Below, one piece after another: positions 54,309-61,384 of a stretch of DNA of 64,000 bases. This stretch comes from Daejeonella oryzae DSM 19973. GTDB taxonomy: Bacteria > Bacteroidota > Bacteroidia > Sphingobacteriales > Sphingobacteriaceae. Positions within the stretch are counted from its first letter, which is position 1; each line of letters begins with the position of its first letter. The position numbers were made by a program, and so were the translations under genes. The stretch covers positions 579,912 through 643,911 of the forward strand of contig NZ_KE383964.1 in assembly GCF_000422945.1 (NCBI RefSeq), read 5' to 3'. The notes under the pieces were generated by a model that did not search any database, was not told where the DNA came from, and saw only the letters and a list, made by a program, of their open reading frames with translations.

Positions 54309-54962
54309 TCATCGAACAATTTTGAAAGCGAAGTATCCGTTTCCGGTTGCAAACCAGGTTCTCAACCAAATCGGGAGAAGCATTTCGGTTCCTCTGGCGG
54401 TGGTGATATCTCCCAAGTCAATGATATCGGACCAGCTAAACTGCTGAAGAATAGTTTTCACTTCTTCCTTAGCATCCGCTTTATTTCCACAAAGAAACAT
54501 GGTTGGATCCCCACCGCTTCTTTTGGCATCAACCATCACCTCGCAATTCACAATGTTTAAGGTTTTTACAACGTTTCCATCCGGAATTAATTTTTGAATC
54601 TCTTCGCCCAGCGAATTGGTGTTTGATAATTCCGGAATTAATGATGGAGGCATACCCTTTGAAAAGTCAAGTGGGTTTGCGATGTCTATAACCGTTTTTC
54701 CTGTAAAGTTCTCAATTCCCGCCATTCTTATAGCTTCCAGTGATGCTTCACCCTTTGTGCAATTGAAAATAATCTCGCCAAATTTGGCTGCATCTTCAAA
54801 TGTTCCGGCTGATGCCTTTTCGCCGACGGCAGCTACCCATGCCTGTGCTTTTTCGTTATTTGCACTTCGGCTACCCATCATGACGGTATATCCAAGTTCA
54901 ATAAGTTTTGTACCGATGGTATTTCCGACCATTCCGGTTCCTAATACTGCTATTTTCTTCAT
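54309..54962 (-). CDS. NADPH-dependent F420-reductase-like oxidoreductase
   Basis: A 217-residue Rossmann-fold protein of the F420-oxidoreductase/NPD family. It has IAVLGTGMVGNTIGTKL at the N-terminus, MMGSRSANNEKAQAWV, VIDIANPLDFS, and the C-terminal EMLLPIWLRTWFATGN. Many Bacteroidota members act without F420. It lies upstream of the SDR pseudogene (17-nt gap) and is divergent from the HxlR regulator, which probably controls both. Confidence 0.88.
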   Translation of the reverse strand: MKKIAVLGTGMVGNTIGTKLIELGYTVMMGSRSANNEKAQAWVAAVGEKASAGTFEDAAKFGEIIFNCTKGEASLEAIRMAGIENFTGKTVIDIANPLDFSKGMPPSLIPELSNTNSLGEEIQKLIPDGNVVKTLNIVNCEVMVDAKRSGGDPTMFLCGNKADAKEEVKTILQQFSWSDIIDLGDITTARGTEMLLPIWLRTWFATGNGYFAFKIVR

Positions 54963-55030
54963 CTTAATAATTAATTATAATAGGTTCATCTTTACAATAT
55001 AAATTCACCTCCCCAGAAATTTTGATTAGT

Positions 55031-55085
55031 TACTGTACTTTGTATAGTTGCAAAACTAAATACTGCACTTTATCTTTGCAATAAC
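55031..55085 (+). promoter_or_regulatory. Promoter with tandem operator-like repeats for the HxlR regulator
   Basis: A TACTG-ACTT...TTGCAA module occurs twice, 30 nt apart (starting 55031 and 55061). The second copy contains a -7 box TATCTTTG (55071-55078), and a TTG at 55048-55050 sits 20 nt upstream as -33. Regulator binding to the repeats would block this promoter and possibly the divergent one. Confidence 0.65.
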
Positions 55086-55127
55086 TGTTAATTATAACAG
55101 TATGGAATTAGTTGCATTGATGACTTT

Positions 55128-55499
55128 ATGATTATAAAAGATAAAGAATACGTATTTAAACTTCATGAAAAAACATTTCATTGTGCTTTAGATATTACTA
55201 TGAATTTTATTGGGGGTAAATGGAAAACTGTCGTTCTTTGGTATCTCAGGAATCAAACACTACGTTTTGGGGAATTGAAAAAGCAGATTCCGGATATTAC
55301 CGAAAAAATGCTTTCAATCCAACTTAAGGCTCTGGAAGAGGATGGTTTAATAAAACGTGAAGTTTTTCCAGAAATTCCCCTCAGAGTAGAATATTCCCTA
55401 ACCGATTTTGGAAAAACCCTGATTCCGGTGATTGAATCTATTGCTAAATGGGGTCGCAGTCTAGGCGAAACAGATGGTGAAATGCTTGAAGTAATCTAA
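55128..55499 (+). CDS. HxlR family transcriptional regulator
   Basis: A 123-residue winged-helix regulator. The family core is intact: CALDITMNFIGGKWKTVVLWYL, LRFGELKKQIPDITEKMLSIQLKAL, and YSLTDFGKTLIPVI. HxlR proteins typically sense quinones, aldehydes or thiol stress and control adjacent reductases. Its divergent neighbour is an NAD(P)H oxidoreductase plus a dead SDR gene, a fitting target. Confidence 0.92.
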   Translation: MIIKDKEYVFKLHEKTFHCALDITMNFIGGKWKTVVLWYLRNQTLRFGELKKQIPDITEKMLSIQLKALEEDGLIKREVFPEIPLRVEYSLTDFGKTLIPVIESIAKWGRSLGETDGEMLEVI

Positions 55500-55646
55500 A
55501 AGTCTAAAATAGACCTGCCTATTCAAACTTAAGATATTTAATGAGGTCACTTTCATGATTGTTTATTAATCAACATAAATCATACAATCGATAAAATAAT
55601 TGAAAATAACTGAGCAATTATTTCAGATATTAAACAAACATAAAAA

Positions 55647-55871
55647 TTAAAATTCCTGGTTAGAATCGGGTGTAGCTGAATCCAGTTCTTTCAGAATTTT
55701 ATTTACGTCTTCTTCGGTGGTTGAAAGTTTGGTTTTGCAGATTTTGATGAGCAGAGCGGCTCTTTTTACTTTTTCAGAAAGTTCGTCGACGGAGATTTCG
55801 CCCTGCTCGATTTCCAGAACAATGGTTTGTAATTCTTCGAATGCTTCGGTATAGTTGGGAGTGTCGCTCAT
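55647..55871 (-). CDS. xseB: Exodeoxyribonuclease VII small subunit
   Basis: A 74-residue XseB with the family pattern YTEAFEELQTIVLEIEQGEISVDEL and the KRAALLIKICKTKL helix. It overlaps the stop of xseA by 4 nt. The pair forms the single-strand-specific exonuclease VII. Confidence 0.93.
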   Translation of the reverse strand: MSDTPNYTEAFEELQTIVLEIEQGEISVDELSEKVKRAALLIKICKTKLSTTEEDVNKILKELDSATPDSNQEF

Positions 55872-57271
55872 TGTTCCTTTGATTTTTGTGAGGATTTCAC
55901 AATACTATGAATATTTCCATCAAATAAGATGGTTTCTAATTCATCGTTCAGTTTTACGTTCTGAAAACTTTTTAGGGCTTTGCCATTATGGAGGGTTATG
56001 CTGTAACCACGTTTGAGGACATTCTGTGGGCTCATATTGCTGATGTTTTTCTCCAGGTTATCGAGTATCAATTTGCCGGTTAGCAGCTGAGTAAAAGTAT
56101 CTTTTTTCAAATCCATAGTTAATTGCCGGATTTCCTGTTTTACAGATCCTAACAAACTGAAAGTGCCTTTTTTGATATTTTCTTTCAGATTTCCCAGGTA
56201 TTCTTTTTCATTTTTAAAGAGAAATATTGACTGCCGGGACAGGGAATAAACCTGTTCCCTGATTTGATTTCGCTGATGGATTAAAATATTTTCTGTTACC
56301 GACCGAAAGAGTTTCAGTTCTGACTGGAATTTGGTTTTTTCATCAGAAAGAAGTCGCCGGGACTTATCCGTAATTATTTCCCTGGCCTTTTGTAGGGGTA
56401 CCGAAAAATTATGAAATTTTTGCAGCAGGTATTCGGCAATTTTGGTAGGGGTGATGGCGTTTGAGAATGAAATCATCTCTACAACGGTTTCATTTGTAGC
56501 ATGCCCGATTCCGGTAATCACCGGTATAGGGAATAAGGCGATCGCTTTAGCCAGGTCATAATTATTATAGCAGGATAATCCGACATCACCGCCGCCACCC
56601 CGGATAATGGCTACTACATCAAAATGTGATCTTACTTTTTCAATTCGTTTTAATTGCCTGATAATCGAATCAACTGCTTTTTCTCCCTGCAGCAGCGATG
56701 GAAAGAGCAGGTGGAAAAAATGATAATTCCATGAATTGTTATTGAGCACTCCCATGAAATCTGCATATCCTTTACTGGTTTCGACCGATATAATGGCGAT
56801 GCGTTGCGGGAGCAGCGGAATTTGCAACGTTTTGTTGCGGTTGAAAATTCCTTCCTCTTTCATCCTTTTTATCGTGTCGTGCTTTTCCTTTTCCAGATCA
56901 CCCAAAGTGTACGAGGGGTCGATATCAAGGATCTGCAGTGAGAGGCCATGAACGGGGTCAAATGAAATCCGGGCCAGAAATAATATTTTGATTCCGTCTT
57001 TTAAAGGCTCTTTTAATACGTTCAGAAAGTTATTGTTGATGTTTCTGTAGTCGTCTTTCCAGAGATTGCATCTTACCTGTGCGATCACTTTACCATTTAC
57101 TTTTTCCACCAGATCCGGGTAACAATGACCAGAATGGCTGTAAAAGTTCAGTTTGTTCATCTCCGCCTTAATCCAGTATGTACTTCTATACCTTTCGGCA
57201 ATGGTTTTCTGAATGCTTTTGGTTACCTCCAGCAGGGTAAATATTTTTTTGTCGGCTAGGAATTCGGGCAT
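55868..57271 (-). CDS. xseA: Exodeoxyribonuclease VII large subunit
   Basis: A 467-residue XseA with an N-terminal OB fold (YWIKAEMNKLNFYSHSGHCYPDLVEK) and the catalytic region IAIISVETSKGYADFMGVL, VAIIRGGGGDVGLSCYNNYDLAKAI, PVITGIGHATNETVVEMI. A long coiled coil follows, then VLKRGYSI near the C-terminus. It is complete. Confidence 0.95.
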   Translation of the reverse strand: MPEFLADKKIFTLLEVTKSIQKTIAERYRSTYWIKAEMNKLNFYSHSGHCYPDLVEKVNGKVIAQVRCNLWKDDYRNINNNFLNVLKEPLKDGIKILFLARISFDPVHGLSLQILDIDPSYTLGDLEKEKHDTIKRMKEEGIFNRNKTLQIPLLPQRIAIISVETSKGYADFMGVLNNNSWNYHFFHLLFPSLLQGEKAVDSIIRQLKRIEKVRSHFDVVAIIRGGGGDVGLSCYNNYDLAKAIALFPIPVITGIGHATNETVVEMISFSNAITPTKIAEYLLQKFHNFSVPLQKAREIITDKSRRLLSDEKTKFQSELKLFRSVTENILIHQRNQIREQVYSLSRQSIFLFKNEKEYLGNLKENIKKGTFSLLGSVKQEIRQLTMDLKKDTFTQLLTGKLILDNLEKNISNMSPQNVLKRGYSITLHNGKALKSFQNVKLNDELETILFDGNIHSIVKSSQKSKEQ

Positions 57272-57803
57272 TTGAGGATGATTTGTTTTTTGTAAAGTAA
57301 GGTTTTCAGCAATATAATAGAAAAAGGAGGATTAAGGACCGGGAAAGCAGATTTTCTTTCCGTAGTTATTATAAGTATTTACGGGCTATACAATTGTGAT
57401 TTTCAAGTATCCTCGTTGCAAACGAGGACAATAGGGATCTTGTAGAAAGCCCCCAAATCATGAATAGTTTTCGGGAAATCCATAGCCTTAATTTTTCTGA
57501 CTTTGGTAAACCACTGAGCATCCATTTCATCGGTGAGCGTTGATCTATAAAGAGCACAGGCATCAATTGCGCCTGCACTTGCAACTATTGGTAAAATTTC
57601 TGAATCCGGATGATGTGGTAATTCTTATTGCTCCTGTTGAAATTTTTAATATTTTTTTAACCGTTAAAGTTTTAGGAGCACTTGCAATTGCTTCAAAAAA
57701 AGCAACTAATTGTATCACGATATAGAAAAAGATCTATTTTCAATTGTCAGGGCCCAATTTCCAAATGTATAACCTGCATAATAAAATTGTACTTTAATAA
57801 GCT
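57272..57803. other. Gap with REP-like copy C and a decayed coding trace
   Basis: Besides the repeat at 57383-57437, the minus strand between about 57440 and 57600 reads protein-like (SAGAIDACALYRSTLTDEMD, then WFTKVRKIKAMDFPKTIHDL). It runs into the repeat at its 3' side and is out of frame with a protein-like stretch upstream (57600-57710). This looks like the remains of an unrecognised gene. Confidence 0.5.
57383..57437 (+). repeat. REP-like palindromic element, copy C
   Basis: The second hairpin (57410-57428) is perfect. The first short palindrome is degraded (GGGCTATACAATTG). It ends CAATAGGGAT. Confidence 0.8.
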
Positions 57804-58321
57804 TTATTCGTTTGGAGAAATCTTCAAATCAGAAAAGTAACCTTCCGTACCAGTCTCGACCCAAAGCCCAATGGCTCCTGATAAATCCGGACCATGTTTT
57901 AAATCATTTACAATTAATGATGGCTGCTTATTGTTATCCAGGAAAAGCTTTGCTTGTGTACCGTTTACTTCAATCCTTAAGGAAATCCATTTATTCATTT
58001 CCATATCAGCATAGAATTCATAAAGTTCCGGTGATTCTTTACGAATTAATCCGGATAAGAATAATATTGAATGGTATGATTCCGCCTGACCTGGTCATTC
58101 ACCCGTGCATTGACGGGGCGGATATAAATACTTTCATATTTAGTATTACTGTTGTTAATGCGGAAAGCAATACCGATAAAACCCCTTGCAAAATCAGGCG
58201 CATCTTTTAGCAGCCTGCTTAATACCTTTACTTGAATCGTACCATTTTTAAAATTGACTCCTCTTATTTTTACAAAAGTTGGCTCGTCAAATTCTTTGAT
58301 AGTTGAATCTTTTGATATCAT
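57804..58321 (-). pseudogene. DUF1080/LamG-like secreted protein, truncated and frameshifted
   Basis: Two minus-strand pieces form one concanavalin-like domain. The first (from the ATG at 58321: MISKDSTIKEFDEP, then ARGFIGIAFRINNSN and YESIYIRPVNA) ends at TIQYYSYPD*. The second resumes in another frame with IRKESPELYEFYADMEMNKW and VNGTQAKLFLDNN, ending GYFSDLKISPNE. The break is near 58055. The N-terminal signal peptide is missing. The tRNA-Pro-like fragment and its terminator lie just upstream, so truncation by an integration event is plausible. Confidence 0.75.
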
Positions 58322-58402
58322 TTTGTGACTATTTAAAAAGTAGTTAGAAAAGTAGTCAGAAATCAAATGAATGGAATGGGGTTTTTTGTATAGACTAAAA
58401 AC

Positions 58403-58438
58403 AAAAAACCCCTTTTCTGAATCAGAAAAGGGGTTTTT
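58403..58438 (-). terminator. Strong terminator adjoining the tRNA-Pro fragment
   Basis: A 17-bp near-perfect stem AAAAACCCCTTTTCTGA/TCAGAAAAGGGGTTTTT. It sits just downstream of the tRNA 3' fragment on the same strand, as expected for a tRNA-gene terminator. Confidence 0.85.
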
Positions 58439-58461
58439 GCTACCGGATGTATTCCGTATCG

Positions 58462-58481
58462 TCGGGATGGCAGGATTCGAA
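58462..58481 (-). other. tRNA-Pro 3'-end fragment, probable integration attachment site
   Basis: On the minus strand these 20 nt match the T-loop, 3' T-stem and 3' acceptor strand of a Bacteroidota tRNA-Pro (ending CATCCCG plus discriminator A). The 5' T-stem (AAATA in place of GCAGG) and the rest of the tRNA are absent, so no functional tRNA is encoded. Duplicated tRNA 3' ends are the classic scar of tyrosine-integrase elements. Confidence 0.7.
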
Positions 58482-58715
58482 TATTTTCTGCATTCCATTA
58501 ACGAAATAGCGGTTTCTCTTTCTAGAACTGTGTTTTTAGGTATAAAACCGATACTATTCTAAACATTCATAATTTTTTGCCATAGATTTTGCCATAAATT
58601 TAAATGGCCATAATGATTGATTCTGTAGGTGCTTTTATTTATTATAAAATATACGAAAAGGCATTCATCAGTACCTGATTATTAAGCCACATTTGAATAC
58701 AAATTATTCAAAAGA

Positions 58716-58908
58716 TCAATAAAAAAAATCTTCCTTACGGATCCCGAAATACTGGCAAACTTCTGAGGCAGTTAGAAGTTGATGGGGTTCTTTTCCATAA
58801 TGTTCCTTGATTTTCTTGTGGGTGGTACGTGAGTAGCGTTCGCCTTTTGCCGGTGAGCCTCATGATGTCTTTGGGATAGATGATTTGCAGCGGGGGGATC
58901 TTTTTCAT
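58716..58908 (-). pseudogene. Small DNA-binding-like protein with one frameshift
   Basis: The ATG at 58908 begins MKKIPPLQIIYPKDIMRLTG. An extra A in a run of four near 58853 shifts the frame, after which the protein resumes as ERYSRTTHKKIKEHYGKEPH and TASEVCQYFGIRKEDFFY*. With three A residues it would read TGKGERYSR and give about 64 residues. The helix-turn-helix-like TASEVCQYFGI suggests a small regulator. It is divergent from the cassette starting at 59084. Confidence 0.65.
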
Positions 58909-59083
58909 GCTGTATCTATGCTTATTTAATGCTCTATCTTTACTTCAATAGTCTGTAAATGTAATTATTACAAATTATTTGCAAATCAGTTATTTATGGT
59001 ATTTAATAGCTCTATACTTTCTGAACGGAACCTATGTTTTGACAGGCGTTGAATTAACATGGTCATTTGCTTAAAAAAAAGCT

Positions 59084-59839
59084 ATGGCCAGACAGAAAGG
59101 TATTATCAAGCTAAAGGGAACTATCGGGGATATTTCCTTTTACAAAAGTAAGGACGGGTATTTAGCCCGGGAAAAAGGTGGGGTAGATGCAACACGGATC
59201 GCTAGTGATCCGGCGTTTGTTCGAACACGTGAGAACGGCGCTGAATTCGGGCGTGCCGGAAGTGCAGGGAAGTTACTTCGAAATGCACTGAGGAATGTGA
59301 TAAAGAATGCTTCAGATCCGAGGGTTACTTCGCGACTGACTCAGGCTTTGGTCAAAGTTGTGCAAGCTGACCTGGTGAGTGTCCGCGGGTTGAGAAACGT
59401 TCTGGATGGCGAGCTGGAACTACTCACCGGATTTGAATTTAATGTGAACGGGAAATTGGGAAGCACTTTATTTGTTCCTTATACAGCAACCATTGACCGG
59501 GTGACCGGTGAAGCTGTGCTCAGCATCCCTGCGTATGTACCTCTTAATTCCATTGGATCACCGGTAGGAACCACTCATTTTAAGTTAAATATGGCGGTTA
59601 CGGAGATTGATTTTGAAAGCGGTGAATTTAAGACCGAGAGTGGCAGCAGCAACGAAATTGTGAATGATGCCAATGCGGTGGCAGCCTCATCCATCACGCT
59701 GAATATTGGACCAAATAGCACCAAGCCCTTATTTGTTGCTTTTGGAATCGAATTTTTTCAGGAAGTAAACGGTTTGATGTATTCTCTAAAAAACGGAGCA
59801 TACAACGGACTGGCCCTGGTGAAAATTTCAGGTATTTAA
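59084..59839 (+). CDS. Conserved Bacteroidota hypothetical protein (MARQKG family)
   Basis: A 251-residue soluble protein without signal peptide. A basic N-terminus (MARQKGIIKLKGTIGDISFY) is followed by RTRENGAEFGRAGSAGKLLRNAL, then a helical segment, then a beta-rich C-terminal half. The mix of helical arm and beta-rich body recalls phage structural or coat proteins, but this is only a resemblance. I recall similar proteins as common, often multi-copy, hypotheticals in Bacteroidota. It heads a four-gene same-strand cassette. Confidence 0.82.
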   Translation: MARQKGIIKLKGTIGDISFYKSKDGYLAREKGGVDATRIASDPAFVRTRENGAEFGRAGSAGKLLRNALRNVIKNASDPRVTSRLTQALVKVVQADLVSVRGLRNVLDGELELLTGFEFNVNGKLGSTLFVPYTATIDRVTGEAVLSIPAYVPLNSIGSPVGTTHFKLNMAVTEIDFESGEFKTESGSSNEIVNDANAVAASSITLNIGPNSTKPLFVAFGIEFFQEVNGLMYSLKNGAYNGLALVKISGI

Positions 59840-59876
59840 TCATTTAAGCCTTCCCCGTAAGGGGAATGGCATCCTT

Positions 59877-60260
59877 ATGGAACTCACGCTAATCCGGAAC
59901 TATCATTCCCAGGGAGTGAACGGTGTTATTTTTTTCAATGGAACCCGGATCTGCGAAAGCATAGAACTTCCCTGGCAGAACAATGTGTGGAGCAAAAGCT
60001 GTATCCCAGAAGGAAAATACTTTTTAAGCAAACGAAGCAGTCCGAAGTATGGATCCCATTTATGGATCAGGGACGTCCCCGGAAGGGAATTGATTCTGAT
60101 TCATCCGGCAAACGACGCATTAAAAGAGCTTCGGGGTTGCATAGCACCGGTTAGCAAAATTACCGGCCCTGGAACCGGAATCTTAAGCCGTCAGGCGATG
60201 CGGGGCCTTCTGGAATTGGTCCGGAAAGAAACAATTATTTATTTAAACATCAGGTCATGA
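59877..60260 (+). CDS. DUF5675 family protein
   Basis: A 127-residue DUF5675 protein. Family features are FNGTRICESIELPW near the start and the core ELILIHPANDALKELRGCIAP, with a His and a Cys arranged as in L,D-transpeptidase-like or lysis-associated proteins (usual form IHPGN...GCI). The G-to-A change in IHPAN is visible. DUF5675 occurs in phages and genomic islands. It overlaps the next gene by 4 nt (ATGA). Confidence 0.88.
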   Translation: MELTLIRNYHSQGVNGVIFFNGTRICESIELPWQNNVWSKSCIPEGKYFLSKRSSPKYGSHLWIRDVPGRELILIHPANDALKELRGCIAPVSKITGPGTGILSRQAMRGLLELVRKETIIYLNIRS

Positions 60261-60478
60261 AAATAACAAAGAGATTGAAGTCACCGACCCCCCTATTTTT
60301 TAAAAGTCTGCAGAAGATCAGTTTGGTTTTAGCGGGCATTTCAGGCGTCATCCTGACGACGCCGGTTGCGTTGCCGGCATGTCTGATCAGCATTGCAGGA
60401 TATGTTGCAACAGCAGGAGCTGTAGCTGCTGTGGTTGGACAGGCAGCTGTGAAAGAGGAAGAGATGAAGAGAGATTAA
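60257..60478 (+). CDS. Small two-helix membrane protein, holin-like
   Basis: A 73-residue protein with a basic N-terminus (KITKRLKSP), two hydrophobic segments (about 22-45 and 45-65, Ala/Gly/Val-rich) and a charged C-terminus (KEEEMKRD). This is the size and topology of a phage holin. The 4-nt overlap with the DUF5675 gene implies a matched pair. No homology-based assignment is made. Confidence 0.72.
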   Translation: MKITKRLKSPTPLFFKSLQKISLVLAGISGVILTTPVALPACLISIAGYVATAGAVAAVVGQAAVKEEEMKRD

Positions 60479-60505
60479 GGATTAAAGATCAAGGATTAAG
60501 GACTA
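60471..60505 (+). repeat. Heptamer (GAnnAAr) tandem repeat
   Basis: Five consecutive 7-nt steps: GATTAAG, GATTAAA, GATCAAG, GATTAAG, GACTACA. It starts inside the stop-codon region of the preceding gene. The same repeat type occurs at 34551-34738 and 35727-35757. Confidence 0.65.
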
Positions 60506-60569
60506 CAATTCAAGTGAATTAAAAGGTTAATTAAATATATTTAAAAACTGATTAATAAATAGTTATAAG

Positions 60570-60752
60570 ATGAACAATCAGACCGAACATAGTCGCTGGG
60601 GAATAATTGGAGGCACGCTGGTCAGTATATTAATTAACCTTAGCCTGTCGGATTTACTAAGTACGGTATTTCTGGCTGCTGTGGGCGCTTCTGTAAGTTA
60701 TGCAGTTTCTTTATTATTGAAGCGATATTTTCCGGAAGATAAATTCAAATAA
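60570..60752 (+). CDS. Small membrane protein, last gene of the cassette
   Basis: A 60-residue protein with two hydrophobic helices (about 11-30 and 32-50) and a charged C-terminus (KRYFPEDKFK). It starts MNNQTEHSRWGIIGG. It may be a second holin- or spanin-like component or an unrelated small membrane protein. A G/C-rich hairpin follows the stop. Confidence 0.65.
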   Translation: MNNQTEHSRWGIIGGTLVSILINLSLSDLLSTVFLAAVGASVSYAVSLLLKRYFPEDKFK

Positions 60753-60784
60753 AAAAGGGAACCAGCAATGCCGGCCCCCCTTTT
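60751..60784 (+). terminator. Imperfect terminator after the cassette
   Basis: AAAAGGG...CCCTTTT arms with partial inner pairing (GC...GC, GG...CC) and a T run. Confidence 0.5.
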
Positions 60785-60958
60785 ATCTACCTACGAAAAC
60801 AGCGAATGGGAATCGCTTCATAAAAATAAAATAGCTCCTCCCGGAATAAGAATCAATTCCTGTACAATTAACTGAGAAGTAGCCCGCTGAAGCTATTAAA
60901 TCAACAAATTTCGATTTTCAAAAAGTACCTGCATCAAATAAATCAAATGAATGAAACT

Positions 60959-61384
60959 TCAGGTTAATTCGAGATCTTTCAGAAGCCTGGAATACAGAAC
61001 TCTTCTGAGTTTTTGCGCAGAGCGGAGCTGAATCCGGAAGATGTTTTCAATTTCAAGGACCTGTTTGAGGGTGCAGGAAGCTTCCTCCAGATCATCAAAA
61101 TTTACCTGGCTAATGGCCCTTTTAAGAAGTTGTTCCATGGTATGGATCCTTATGAAAAAAATGACCGAGCCTATGAGATAAAATTTACAGGCACCCGAAT
61201 GCCATAGAGCAGTTTGTAAGGTGTACAGCCGCTGCAGATCCTGCTCAGAATTCATGGAGATTATCCAGCAATTGGGGCAGGGTTCCAGAAGCGGTTTTCC
61301 GGCGTTTAATCCCTTGTTAAGGATAAAGAAGTAACAGCCATGAAAGGCTTTTCCAATACGATGTGTTTTGAGTTTGAAATCCAT
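60959..61384 (-). CDS. DUF6943-like hypothetical protein
   Basis: A 141-residue protein beginning MDFKLKTHRIGKAFHGCYFF, with ILNKGLNAGKPLLEPCPNCW (the CPNC motif is intact) and GSVIFFIRI, ending in a basic helix. This pattern resembles DUF6943 proteins, which I recall near conjugative-transposon genes of Bacteroidota. The family match is from memory. No tra or mob gene is in the window. Confidence 0.68.
   Translation of the reverse strand: MDFKLKTHRIGKAFHGCYFFILNKGLNAGKPLLEPCPNCWIISMNSEQDLQRLYTLQTALWHSGACKFYLIGSVIFFIRIHTMEQLLKRAISQVNFDDLEEASCTLKQVLEIENIFRIQLRSAQKLRRVLYSRLLKDLELT

Noticed and set aside
58046..58498. 150-codon frame as a complete gene
   Set aside because: Its N-terminal third is the terminator and tRNA fragment read as protein. 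Only the part from 58321 down is gene-like.
58462..58540. Intact tRNA gene
   Set aside because: The 5' T-stem, anticodon arm, D arm and 5' acceptor strand are absent.
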